Positions 14,341-25,550 of a DNA stretch of 64,000 nt are shown one piece after another. The stretch is from Scleromitrula shiraiana. Lineage: Eukaryota > Ascomycota > Leotiomycetes > Helotiales > Sclerotiniaceae. The notes under the pieces are model-generated. The model was not told where the DNA came from. It saw only the letters and a list, made by a program, of their open reading frames with translations, and searched no databases. How positions within the stretch are numbered: position 1 is the stretch's first letter; each line of letters opens with the position of its first letter. The position numbers and the translations under genes were made by a program. Location: positions 310,001 to 374,000 of the forward strand of contig JABELC010000004.1 of assembly GCA_028455995.1 (NCBI GenBank). The letters run 5' to 3'.

Positions 14341-16269
14341 CTACCCCCAAATCCCCAAACTCCAGCTACCCTTCTCCACCGTTCCCCCACCCCCCTTACT
14401 AGCGAAACTCCCCACACCCACACCCGATCCCCTCGCTCCAGCAGCCACGCTAACACTAACCGTTTCCCCTGCTTTCGCCGCCCCCGCCATCCCATGCGCC
14501 ATCCATACTTCCCGCTCTATACTGGCGATTGCGGAGATTCTTAAGGATGCTAGGAGACTGGCTCCTGTCCATGCACCTAAGGATTCGACGGCCGTGAGGG
14601 TGGAGGGATTAGTTTTTAAAAGGAGAGGAGATGTGGATGACAGGGAAAACGGTGAGTCTTTTGAGGATTGGAGGTGTATTTGTGCAGCTATGGGGTCCGG
14701 GTCTTGGGGGAGAAGGTGAGTTGGTAGTGTGTGGGTTGTGGTTGGTGATGTGGAAGATGGGGATATGGAAATTGCCTCCTCCTTTAGGTTACCCCTACTT
14801 CCCCCCCTCCCCTTACTATCCCTCTTCTTTTTCCCCCAAACCACGGGATCCCATCCTCTCTCTTTAATTAACTCTTCTACTTCGCTTAAAACACGAGCTT
14901 TAACGCCGAGGATCTGTGATCCGCCACCGGTGAATATTATACGTGACATACAAATGGCGCGGAGATCGAGCGGGAGTTGGAGGAGTAGAGTGTATAGGAG
15001 GTGGTGTATGGGGAGTTCGTGGTCGTCGTGGTGGGTGTGGGGTGGGAGATGGCTGGCGAAGAGGGAGGTTTCGGCGGGGGTGGAGAGGGCGAGGTGGGGG
15101 AGGGTAATGCGGGTTGGAGGGCGGGTGGTGAGGAGGGGGATGGTGGTCGTAGGGTTGGTTGTAGAGGTAGTGCTAGAGTTTGGAGTGGGATTTTCGCTTT
15201 GATTTTCTGTGGAGGCTGATGATGGGTTGATGTTGAGATCGTTCATGGTAGTTTGGAGATCGTGTATATTATCTTCGTTTGTCTTAATATCTGTATCCGT
15301 CTTCGTATTTAAGTCCGTGTCATCCCTCGAAGGTCTACACCAAGCAATCCTCTTAACAATCTCCTCACATTCCTCAAAACTCATAAATTCCCTCAAAGCC
15401 AATTCTCTGTCTTCTTCGTCCTCATGTTGAAGTATCTTCGGATCTACATGTTCTGCTATCAAACGTTGCATTTCTTGTCCGAGAAGTTTCGTCGCTCGAA
15501 TTGATCGTTTGTGGCTTATTTCGCGATATTCATAAATACTGGTGATGATGGTTTCTCGCCAGCCAATGTCGACTACGATGGCTGCTCTTAAGCCGGCTGC
15601 TACCGTTGTTAGGGTTGGGGATGACATTAGTGATATGTTGGGGGATTGAAAATGGTGGAATATGCTCGAGAGGATGCTGGAGAGGAGATCGGTGGGTAAT
15701 AGGGAGGGGAGTGCTAAGGCTACTCGTCGAGGTCGGGAGTCGATTAGTAGGTATCTATATGTTAAGGAAAAGTTAGCCATATATTCTTTGTAAAATTCCA
15801 ACCACATCAATATTACAAACGTAGATCGAACGAATCAAACCAAACCAACATACTTAGTAAAAGCTTCTCTGATAGCCCTCTCAATCTTATCCCCAACTAG
15901 CCCCAAATCCACTCCTCTCAAATCTAAATCCCATAACTCATGATCCTCCCCCCATTTCCTCCCGTGTATTCTCTCTCTCCATTTCCCCTCGTACCCTATC
16001 TGCCACCTTCTATAATCCCCCATTCGTCTCTGTCCTTCCGGTCCATAATTTACAACTACCTTTGGTAGCGCCTCTCCTGCAAACCCCGCGCGTAAATATC
16101 TCGTTCCGATCTCTATCACAATGCAATCTTCCTCAGCTCGTAATGTAGACGGCGATCCATATGGAGATGATATGCTGCGGAGTGGTGTATGTGGACTGGT
16201 GGGATGGCCATGACTGGCTGAAGGTCGGATGTTGGATATGCTGCGGTGAGCAAGTGTTGGGTTTGACAT
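14341..16269 (-). CDS. Actin-related protein, Arp10/RO-7 (dynactin pointed-end) type
   Basis: Two exons: 16269-15854 and 15754-14341, with a 99-nt GTATGT...ATAG intron, giving 609 aa. The N-terminal part (about residues 48-66) has the actin-fold phosphate-loop-like stretch IEIGTRYLRAGFAGE. After the junction the protein continues YLLIDSRPRR, then TTVAAGLRAAIVVDIGW and the late actin motif RIIFTGGGSQ near residue 408. In Neurospora the related protein RO-7 (Arp10/Arp11) caps the pointed end of the dynactin filament and serves dynein transport; that role is transferred by similarity. Between about residues 285 and 370 sits an Asn/Ser/Thr/Pro-rich insertion absent from actin, and the C-terminus has another Ser/Thr-rich stretch. 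A second in-frame ATG-containing stretch just upstream of exon 2 is intronic. The gene shares its promoter with the resolvase gene on the + strand. Confidence 0.8.
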
Positions 16270-16703
16270 GTTTCCTCCCCTCTTCTCAATTTTCTGCGTC
16301 CGTAGTTGTATTTAATTCTTTTTGTCAATTTTGGACCTTTCGAGCTCCATCATCGTCATTTTGCGATTTGTTAATCAATACGTTTTTGCAGGGGTGAGCT
16401 TCACGGATATTTTTGTTACCGTGGTAACAGGGTAGTGTCAACAAAGATTTTCGAAACTTCACTTCCTCTTACCCTTTTTCAATTCTTCTTTTTCCAACCG
16501 GCAATTCATTTCTATAAACTTATTTCTAGACCATTTCATTAGCTTCCTTCGCTGTATGAATCAATATATACATAGCCACTGATTCAATACTAGCTGTTCA
16601 CGGGATATCATGTATAGCTTTAGGCACTACAATTAATATAACTTACGCTTGCTACATTACTTTACTTGCTTTTTGCTTCTTGCGTTGTATTTATTTTGGC
16701 ATT
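16270..16703. promoter_or_regulatory. Divergent promoter, Arp10-type gene / resolvase gene
   Basis: 434 bp separate the two start codons, so both genes must be driven from here. It contains an X-box-like palindrome (16415-16428) and pyrimidine-rich tracts near 16470-16500, common near fungal transcription starts. No clear TATA box on either strand. Confidence 0.6.
16415..16428. promoter_or_regulatory. RFX-type X-box
   Basis: GTTACCGTGGTAAC is an exact match to the RFX-family palindrome GTTRCC-NN-GGYAAC. It lies 276 nt upstream of the resolvase ATG and 146 nt upstream of the Arp10-type ATG. In budding yeast the RFX protein Crt1/Rfx1 represses DNA-damage-inducible genes through such boxes. Use at this promoter is inferred. 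Confidence 0.55.
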
Positions 16704-19602
16704 ATGGGTATTCCAGGGTAGGTTGAGTGGCATTCCAACCCACTCTGAGTCGGAAGCTAATGAAGTTGATAGTATTTATGGAGAAATCGGGCCGGGAGAT
16801 AGAGTCTCTTTGGCAAAGCTGTCAATTGAGAAATTTGAAAAGACGGAAATTCCTTTGAGAATCGCGATTGATATCTCAATATGGAGTTTCCAGATTCAAT
16901 CTGGCCAAGGTGGTACAAATCCAGCATTGAGAACTTTATATTATCGACTCTTGAGACTTTTGTCGGTCTCCGTTCAACCTTTATTCGTATTCGATGGACC
17001 ACATAAACCACCTGTGAAGCGCAATAAGCGGACTGGTCGTGGAGGTGCTTCGATCCCGGATTTTATGACTAAAGAGTTACTTAAGTTATTTGGCTTTCCA
17101 TATCATATCGCTCCTGGAGAGGCGGAAGCCGAATGCGCTCTTTTGCAACGTGAAGGTGTGGTGGATGCGGTCTTGAGTGAAGATGTTGATACCCTGATGT
17201 TTGGGAGTGGACTTACATTTCGAAACTGGTCATCCCAAACTACTAAAGCTAAAATTCCTACTCATGTTAATGTATATGATGCCAAAGCGACGAAGGAAGG
17301 GAAGTCGGGGCTAGATCGAGAGGGTATGATTTTGGTTGCGTTGATGAGTGGAGGTGACTATAAAACCGAGGGAATTCCGGGTTGTGGCGTGAAAGTCGCT
17401 TGTGAGGCTGCAAGAGCTGGATTTGGAAAAAGCCTATGTCGAATTTCGAGGGCGGATACAGAAGGGTATGAGGCATGGAGAAAAAATTTGGCTCATGAGA
17501 TGAGAACGAACGAGAGCAAGTTTTTTAGGATCAAGAGGAAAGCTCAACAAATTCCGGAAGATTTCCCGGATAGGAAGGTTTTGGGCTATTATACTCATCC
17601 AGTTGTTTCTTCCAAGACGAGGGTCCAAAAGCTGAATGATGAGATTGTATGGGATGGAGAAATCGATATTCCGAAACTTCGACATTTTGTAGCCGATGCG
17701 TTTGAATGGAAAGGGAAAGAAGGAGCAAAGAAGTTTGTTCGAGGCCTAGCACCAGTTTTATTGGTTTTGAAGTTAAGATTACGTGGAGACCGCCGAAGCT
17801 CCGGTTTGGATGACCTGGTTCTTACCAAAATCAATGAAATGAGTATGGTAAGATCAATTTGTGGACAAAGACAACATATCAGTACGGATGGACTCCCGGA
17901 AATGAGAGTTATTTATCATCCCTTAGAAATTGTTGATATTGATTTGGACGAAGAAACAGACGAGGATATTGATTTTGGAAGGGATGGTCTTGCTCCTCTT
18001 CTTGACGATGATCAAATCGAAGCCTATGCATCTGATGATGCTGCTGGGGTTGAAGATTCTCCACGAAAACGTGGCCCTTCTGCATATGATCCTGAGAAAG
18101 CTGATAAGTTATGGATACCGGAGACTTTAGTTAAAGTTGGAGTACCTTTGACCGCGGAAGATTACGCAGAGTCTCTCCGTGACCCAAAAAAGTTCCAGAA
18201 ACAGAAAGCAGACGCAAAACGAGCTGCGTCCAAGAAAACCACAAAGACTACAGGCGGAATGCCACAAGGGGCATTAGATCCTTTCATTCAAATATCGAAG
18301 CGAAGCACAAGAAATGAAGTTAAAACTTCAAGTCAACCTTTTGAACCCTTCGAGGTGAACAAAGAGAATTTACCGCCTGCTTTCTTAGCTCCTGCCTTGG
18401 AGTGCGCAATATCCCCTGATCAAGTGGTGGTCACAAAACGTCGTACTCGAAGAACAGTTACTACAAAAGAAAAGATACAGGAAAAATCGAAATTAAGGCA
18501 GAATCCATGGGCAGCGTTTCAATCGTTGTCGTCACAACCTGCGGTATCAATCACTAAACCGTCCAGAACTAATAGGGCCAGTACTCCAACAAAAAACCCC
18601 CCAATTTACGAAGAGGATCAGAGCCCCGAACCTTCACCCATTCCTACACCCCTTTCGGCAGTAAAAGGAAAACGAAAACTAAAACTAAATTCAACAACTA
18701 AGCAAAGTCCTCTTGCGGTTTCCCAACAATCTCCCTCAAAACCTACGCCTACAGTTGACAAACTCTCACGATTCCAACGTCCTGTCAGTCCAATGAAAGC
18801 TTTTGATGCTTACTCATTGAGTCCTAGCCCCGAGCCTAACCTTAAATCATTCTCACGATCCCGAAGACCCAGCACTCCAACTCTATCAACACAATCTCCA
18901 TCTCCTAGGAAAGAAAACAGGAAACACAATCGTGAACCTCGTGATCTTTCCCCTCGAAAACGGCACTCTCCACCAACTCGTGCCCCCTTAAGTCCGCAAC
19001 CCGTGAATCGCAAAATCCATTTCGTGCCCCACTCCTCTCCCGATTCTATCGACAAATCCTTCTCTTCTTACAACACTGCTCCTTCTCAAATCATTGACTT
19101 ATCCTCTTCTCCTATCCAGTCACCACTAGAGTATCAATCTCCATTACAGACCGCACTTGCTTTATCTTCCCCCGTTCAATCACGCTCTCCATATCATCTC
19201 AATGCATCCACGCCCATCCCAAGAACCTCACAAATCAAAAACCTAGCCCCCCAAGAGAAAATGTACCTAAAAGGTGTAGGTCTGGACATAAATCCAGATA
19301 TGGATATCAATATTAATAAAAACCTCAATTCATCTCTACCCATACCTACACGCAAGGAGGTCTTAGATCTCGATGGGGAAGAAGTAGAATACTTGGAAAG
19401 TGTGGGGATTTCCTCGATGAAAAAGGATGAAATGGTGAGGAAGGAAAAGGAAAAGATGGAGAAAAAGGAAAATAAGAGGAGGTATATTATGTTGAGGGAG
19501 TCGTTGCCAGGGTATTGGAGGGAGGCGGGTAGGGAGGAGTTGGTGGAGGGGAGGAGTAGGGCTTGGAGGATGGAGGAGGTTGAGGTGGTGGATTTGACAT
19601 AG
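16704..19602 (+). CDS. GEN1/Yen1-type Holliday-junction resolvase (XPG/Rad2 nuclease family)
   Basis: Two exons: a 14-nt first exon, 16704-16717, and 16773-19602, joined across a 55-nt GTAGGT...TAG intron with a GCTAAT branch-like site, giving 947 aa. Splicing creates the family's N-terminus MGIPGIYGEIGPGDR; the unspliced frame reaches further upstream without an ATG and lacks MGIPG. Metal-binding acidic residues are in place: D38 (AIDIS), D79 (FVFDGP), E121/E123 (APGEAEAE), D142/D144 (SEDVDTLMFG) and D200 (GGDY), followed by the helix-hairpin-helix GIPGCGVKVA. Length and a long disordered tail fit GEN1/Yen1 rather than FEN1 (about 390 aa). The tail is full of SP and TP sites (for example SPSPEP, TPTLSTQ), the pattern through which yeast Yen1 is held in check by CDK phosphorylation; this regulation is inferred. 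The protein should cut Holliday junctions and flaps late in the cell cycle. It ends convergently 355 nt from the permease. Confidence 0.85.
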
Positions 19603-19957
19603 GTAGGAGCTGCTTGAGGGTAATTATATTAAAGTTGGTTATAATTCTTTTTGATATAAATTGGTGTTTTTTCTGGATAAAGGAAGGAGTTTGGTCTTAG
19701 ATTCGGTTCTTGGTTGGATTTGGATAGGTTGGTGTTCATGGTACATCCATATATTACTCAACTACAAAGTTTACTCTATGGACATAAACGATTGGCAATA
19801 GCAAGTACAAAATGTACATGATCTGACAACAATAAGAAGCAGTGATAGACTATTTCCTTTTTTTATGCGGGCCAGCAGTGATGCTGTGCATTCGAGCCTC
19901 TACTTAAATTCTTACAGCATGAATTCAAATTCATGAAACAATTGAAAAGGATTACTC
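19603..19957. other. Convergent 3' spacer between resolvase and permease genes
   Basis: 355 bp between two stop codons, AT-rich, presumably holding both 3' untranslated regions. No other feature is seen. Confidence 0.6.
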
Positions 19958-22276
19958 TTAACAAAACAACTTATAGGTTTTCTTCCACTTCGGAATATCC
20001 CTTCCACTAACAACCTTCCCATCCACCCCACGAACTACTATAACCACCTCATTCCTCCCCGTCTTTAAATCAATATCCTCAATCCCCATCCACTTAGTCC
20101 CATACCACCATTTATACCCAAAATAAAAAACGATCACAACCGGCATCGCGAGGTATGCCTCAAAGAAATTACTTATCTGTTTCTTTGTCGTCATATCAGT
20201 ATCCGCACTCCCCACTGGGGAAATGGCGATCCAGAACTGCGCGACAAGGACAAGAAAATACGAAATAAGTCCAATCCAGGAACCCGCCACTCCAACTGGT
20301 GAACGATAGATGAGGGAATCCAGAGAATTGCCCTGATGGATCCAAGCAGCTCGAAATCGAATATGCGAATAGCAGATACAAGCCCAAGTGAAAAGAGCCG
20401 AGAGACCCGAGAGAGCTAGAAGCCATGTAAATGCCTGTCCCTGGAATGGAGTCGTATATAGATATGACAACAAGCCAAAGAGAGCAGCGATCGCAATGGC
20501 AACGAGCGGTCTTCCTTTCCGATCAATATAGGCTAGGGATTTGGGAGCTTGACCCTGGGCGGCGAGAGAGGCGAGGAGGCGTGATGAAGCGTACATACAG
20601 GAGTTTGCGACGGAGAGGACAGCGATGAGGATGACGGCGTTCATGACGGAGTCGAGACCGTGGATTCCGGCGTCTTGAATGGCGATTATGAAGGGGGAGG
20701 CTTTGTCGCCGATGATGCTGGTTGTTATTAAGGCAGGGGAGTTGTAGGGTACTAGAAGTCCGATTATACCTATTTTGCTTGTTAATGGAAAGGTTGAACG
20801 GTAGAGAGTTGGATTGATTGTACCTATACTTATTATGTAAAACTGCAACTAGTCAGTTTAGGTCGGCTGAAAGAGCTCAATCACAACTTACCAATACGAT
20901 ACGCCAGAAGACTTGTTTGATGGCTGTAGGAAGAGATTTACTCGGATTATGAGTTTCGGCAGCTGCAAGCGCTACCAATTCTGTACCTGCAAAGGAGAAG
21001 GCAGCTGTGACAAGAGTACTGCAAAATCCCTTAAATCCATGATTGAAAGCTCCTGGATTGATCCAATATGTTCCACCTATATAACCCGTACTTGGGGTTC
21101 CTGTGCAATTGATGACCGCACCGAGAAGGCTAGAAGGATTTGTCAGAGATGATAAACTATAATAGATTGTTTGATCACTTACATAAAGCCTATAATTGCT
21201 ACTACTTTTAGTATAGAGAACCCATACTCGGCTTCCCCGTATATCTTGACTTCGCAGAGATTGATCATAACGATACCGAGTAAGAAGATTGAAACACTAG
21301 CCCAGGCGGGAATTGGCATGTCCCAAAATCGGAGTGTTACTGATGCTGAGATGATCTCCAAAGGGAGCGCTGTGAGGGTTTGCAAGGCATAATTCCAGCC
21401 TGTAGCAAAGCCCATCTAAATTGGGGTTGGTAATCGTATTTCAAAAACAGTTTGAAAGAGTAAAGTATAGAAGATTCATAATTCGATGAAACAAGGAAAA
21501 CAAAGCGGTCAAGCATGATTCATAGTATAAAATCGCTTAAATATAATGGATAACACTCACTGCCGGGTCGATAAATCGAGTTGCAAATGTTGAAAAAGAT
21601 CCTATGTCGCATTCAGCATCTGCCCAAGATGTACCTACATACTCAAGATTTTGACTAACATACCGGCTACCGGAAATGCGACCGCCATCTCCCCTAAGGT
21701 TTACATCAGTCCCATATCTTATTGAGGAGATTGAATTTCATACCCAGTGCCTGCATAGTACAGAATAGCATCCCTCCTGTGAGCAAGAATGAAATAAGCA
21801 AAGAAGCCGGGCCTCCAGCCTGAAGTGCTGATCCCGAGCTCACGAATAGGCCAGTCCCTTCGAATCCGATTAGTTATTGCTAAAGGTTGATCTGATATAC
21901 TTCAGATTGACATATAGCTGGGAGAAAAGACATGGCCTACCTATTGATCCACCGATAGCTATCATCTGGTTTCTAAAGTCATCATCCGCCAATAGACACG
22001 TAAGATCTACGAGGAGCTACCTACCTGCAAATGGCGACCCTTCAAAATCCTAGTCAATTGCGTATTCGCAGTATTTGACGCAGCTGCTTTATCATTGTAT
22101 GATCTTCCATCCGATCCATGAAATACTGTAGGTACAATCTCCTGTGCGGCATGCTCTCGAAAATTATCGATAGTAGCTTGGGGGAATTTCTTCACATCTT
22201 GAGGTCGGATGAGTGGTACGACTGTCGAGCTTGATGAAGCATACGACTTGGTAATCTCAATTTGAGGCACACCCAT
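19958..22276 (-). CDS. Amino-acid permease (yeast AAT/GAP family), nine exons
   Basis: Exons (minus strand): 22276-22025, 21965-21941, 21857-21744, 21693-21664, 21601-21561, 21415-21183, 21129-20892, 20842-20824 and 20769-19958. They join in one frame to 587 aa with every junction GT-AG. The protein has a cytoplasmic N-terminus of about 80 residues ending RILKGRHLQ, then the family's first-helix signature MIAIGGSIGTGLFVSSG, followed by about eleven further hydrophobic helices. EMAVAFPVAGSF, GFATGWNYA, GTYWINPGAF, FAGTELVALAAAET and VGLLVPYN-like IIGLLVPYN are all classic for fungal proton-coupled amino-acid permeases of the plasma membrane. Substrate range cannot be read from sequence. Several exons are very short (19-41 nt). 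GATA motifs lie upstream. Confidence 0.85.
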
Positions 22277-22513
22277 TATTTCAATAGATTTTTATAGACC
22301 CTTTGATACAACAGATCATTAGCAGGACTTTAGAATTTACAAAAAGAACTCCCCGCCGGGTTTTAAGAAATATGGAGATAATGAGCTTGTTACACAAGAA
22401 CGTGGATGAACCATATCTTGGCAACTATGCAAAGTATAAGGTTAAATTCTCAGAACTCATTTGGCTAATCGATCGCATTTTCCCTCCTTTTTGTACATTA
22501 TTTCTTTCTCCGG

Positions 22514-22549
22514 TTATCTGATAGAGGACGTACGGGACGCTCGGATAAG
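22514..22549. promoter_or_regulatory. Cluster of GATA-factor motifs upstream of the permease
   Basis: TTATCT at 22514-22519, an adjoining TGATAG and GATAAG at 22544-22549 fall within 36 bp, about 240-275 nt upstream of the permease ATG; another TTATCT lies near 22677. HGATAR sites bind AreA/Gln3-type nitrogen regulators in fungi. GATA words are common by chance in AT-rich DNA, so the call is tentative. Confidence 0.35.
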
Positions 22550-23007
22550 TATCTGGGCCGTAAACCGTTACCAATAAAGGCTTTATTCAAATTCAATTGA
22601 GGCTAATTCATGTAACAGAAGCCCTGTCAGCTTGGTGGAGTTATATAATGAAACCGTTGGTTCTGACAGGGACATGTTTATCTGTGAACAACGTGTACGG
22701 GAGGGATTCTGATAGTTAATAAGTCTATGATTGAACAATGCAATTTATCCAAGCTCAACCATGCCTACGGATTGTCTGACATCAATTTCCCCTGCATTTG
22801 GTGCCTGCAGGAGACTAGAAGAAAAGAGAGGAACCAAGCGTAAAAGACGTTCAAGGAATACTATCTCTAATATTTGCCATCTGTTCCGGTGTTTTGGAAC
22901 ACAAGAGACGAAAATTTCCAAATCGAATCACGGAGTTGAGAGATATTAGAGGACGAATGAACGTAGGAGTATTTCAAAGCTACTCCAGGGCCTCAATCAA
23001 TGAAAAT

Positions 23008-23570
23008 GCTGGTCCGCCCCATTCGCAAATTTTCCAAATTTCGCCCATTTACAAATCGGCCATCCCATTGTTCAATCGGCCCCTTTTTGCGAATGGAGCA
23101 TTCTATTAGTCAATCGGCCGGCCGGTTCACTAATTAGGTAATTTTGAGGATATATTTTTTAAAAATTTTTCAATTTTAAATTAAATTTCAAGTTTATTTA
23201 TTAACAAAGAGATCAATTATTTATTTTTAAATGACCTCATTTTTATTTTTTAAAATGCAAAGACTCGGACACTATTAAAGTTGATGATAATAATGATAAT
23301 AATATAGTAATAATTAAATAATAATAACAATAATAATATAATAATTAAATAATAATTATAAAATGTTGAATTTATTCCGAATCTGATGGAAGAATTTAAT
23401 TTTGAACCGATTACTAGTAGTAATAGTAAATTAGATGTTTTATTTGCAAATAATTTTGTATTGATCAATAGAATACTAGTAGCTACTACTAGTAGTAGTA
23501 GGTCGATTTATCAATGGGATGATGGTCGATTTGTAAATGGGCGAAATTTGTGAAATGGGGCTGACTAGCT
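23008..23570. mobile_element. MITE-like non-autonomous element with long terminal inverted repeats
   Basis: About 70 bp at the left end (23008-23080) is repeated in inverted orientation at the right end (23501-23570). Shared blocks include GCCCCATT, AAATTTCGCCCATTTACAAATCG and CCCATTG, in the same order, with a few indels and G/A differences. The left end also has an internal inversion (CCATTCGCAAA at 23019 against TTTGCGAATGG at 23086) and three subterminal copies ending AATCGGCC. The interior of about 400 bp is AT-rich with TACTAGTAGTA words and has no coding capacity. No clear target-site duplication could be recognised, so the superfamily is unknown. Confidence 0.65.
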
Positions 23571-24200
23571 CGATCCGCTTCCTATTCCAAAGTAGGAAAT
23601 GCTACAACCGACGCTAAGTATCAACGGGGTTTTCAAAAACATCATCGCCTTCAAATCATAGTCTTGAATATCACAATAATCAAATTTATTGGTTCCCAGG
23701 GTAGGCATATATGTACGGACGCTACGATTATAAGATTTTAAGTCGTCTTTCGATACAAATTTCAAATCTTGTCTTGTGCATCATTTCTCCATTTGAGCGA
23801 AAAGTCTCGAGGGGATATATATGAATAGATACCATCCATTGCATCGGTATGGTACTGTATGGAATACGGCATTTATCGAATGTTAAATTTCTATGCATGA
23901 GTCAAGTTTACGCAATCGTTCTCTCTTTTCATTCTTTTCGCTCTATTCCCATTCCCAAAATGTTCAATATTGAATGAAGGAATTATTGCCAACTGTTTAA
24001 CCCAGTTATTTGACTCGTTCTCCTGCTTTGTCACTTTATTTCAATGCCCCTCATTCTTTTAAGGCTCTTATATGGTTGCACATAACTTATGCATAATCAT
24101 TTACTCATCTTATCGTCGTCATTATCATTATCATTATCATCATCATGTTAATATTTACACTCTCATAACATCTATGATTCGACATCAATCCATTTAAGTG

Positions 24201-25550
24201 ATGGATACCCTCCTTCATTATGCCACCACGGCACCCGAGTCCAGATCATGGGCCGACACCAAACCAACCTTGATAGTAAGTTGGTGGTGTACCTGTTTTG
24301 CCTTCACAGTCGTTCTCTTTCGAATTTCAGGACGATATGTACGAACCGAAAAGATATACCTTGAAGATGGAATCATGCTATTAGCTATTATTCCACTCTT
24401 CATAAGAATAGCATTTGTGCATATTATTCTAGTATACGGCACGAACAATTCTTCCATGATTGGGTTATCAGACGATGATGTAAGGAAGAGAAGAATTGGA
24501 AGCCAATTTGTCTTGATCTCAAGAATTATGTATACTGCATAGTATGTGATCTATCTTGCGTCAAAAAATAATCATTTTTCATATATACTAAACCAACGAT
24601 CAATCATCTAGTCTCTGGGTATTAAAATACAGCATCAGTATATTTCTCCGCTCCCTAACTGGGCCCATCTGGCAACGCTTCCACCATACCCTCCTCCGAT
24701 ACCTCCACATTCTCCTTCTCGTCACCTTCCTCGCAATCATCATCAGCGACTTAGCCGCATGCCACCCCTTCACTAACTACTGGCAAGTAACGCCTGATCC
24801 CGGTCCCCAATGTCGCCAAGGATATGCACATCTCTTCACAGCCGGAATCTTAAATATTGTCACCAATATCGCTTTGATTGTCTTTCCTATCCCATTGATT
24901 TTGAAATCGAGACTACCTACTCATCGCAAATTAAACGTTATGTTTCGTCTTGCGCTGCCTTTCTTTGGCATTATTCTTACGGCTTATCAGTTACCGAAGG
25001 TGGTGGGGAGGAATGGTGATCAACAGATTCGTTCTCTTATAGCTTCATGTAAGTATTCATCCATCCATTCATCCGTCCATCTATCCATCTTTCCTTGTCA
25101 TTCCTCTCGCCGTCCCTTCACCAAATCAAGTTAAACCAAACTAACCGAATCCTTAAACTCATAGTTGACATCCTCCTCGCAACATTCACATCCAACTCAT
25201 GCGTTATCGGCTCTCTCCTTCAAGACAAAGGATACAAAAAATCCAAATACAAACATTCCCATCACGATCAATACAACAGCACATCTAAACCACCTCCATC
25301 TCGCAATCGACGCATGAATAGCGATGAAGATTTCATGATCGGCGATGGCAAGGAGATTGCATTAGAATTAGATATAATGCGAAGATCAAGATCAACTATA
25401 AGAGAGGAGGGTCCCATCCGGGAAGGGACGAAACAGTATGAGGGTGAAGAGCCAGAGTGGGGTGATCAGATTCGAGTTGAAAGAGCGTGGGAAATACAAG
25501 TTACGGAGAGCGAGGTTGAGGTGGAGGGTGATGGGAAGAGAGGAGATTAG
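24201..25550 (+). CDS. Fungal rhodopsin-domain integral membrane protein
   Basis: Exons 24201-24541, 24612-25048 and 25165-25550 splice in frame to 387 aa; introns are 70 and 116 nt, both GT-AG. The start is the ATG at 24201; an in-frame GTG just before it is not needed. Seven hydrophobic segments can be traced: about residues 20-45, 55-75, a segment after [13 protein letters not shown], one around [54 protein letters not shown] and [29 protein letters not shown] and the CHPF...W...C loop match the layout of the widespread fungal rhodopsin-like (SAT4/PTH11-related) family. The C-terminal 110 residues are charged and cytoplasmic, with many acidic residues. Members are thought to sense surface or chemical cues, but most are uncharacterised and no ligand can be named. 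Confidence 0.75.

Larger units (their letters stand above)
22277..24200. other. Intergenic region containing a MITE-like element
   Basis: The permease promoter (22.28-22.8 kb) and the promoter of the rhodopsin-domain gene (about 23.6-24.2 kb) are separated by an AT-rich inverted-repeat element at 23008-23570. A TCATTATCAT-type repeat lies at 24120-24150. No open frame here is convincing. Confidence 0.6.

Noticed and set aside
14252..15430. Several + strand open frames of 70-157 codons
   Set aside because: They are antisense to the second exon of the Arp10-type gene, which has actin-family motifs; their composition is that of reversed coding sequence.
15755..15810. Upstream extension of Arp10 exon 2 in the same frame
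   Set aside because: It starts from a non-ATG codon and lies within the 99-nt intron; splicing to the ATAG acceptor gives the family sequence KYLLIDSRPRR.
16666..16703. Upstream start for the resolvase giving a hydrophobic leader
   Set aside because: The first codon is TTG and the leader has no counterpart in the family; the ATG at 16704 plus a 14-nt exon gives the conserved N-terminus.
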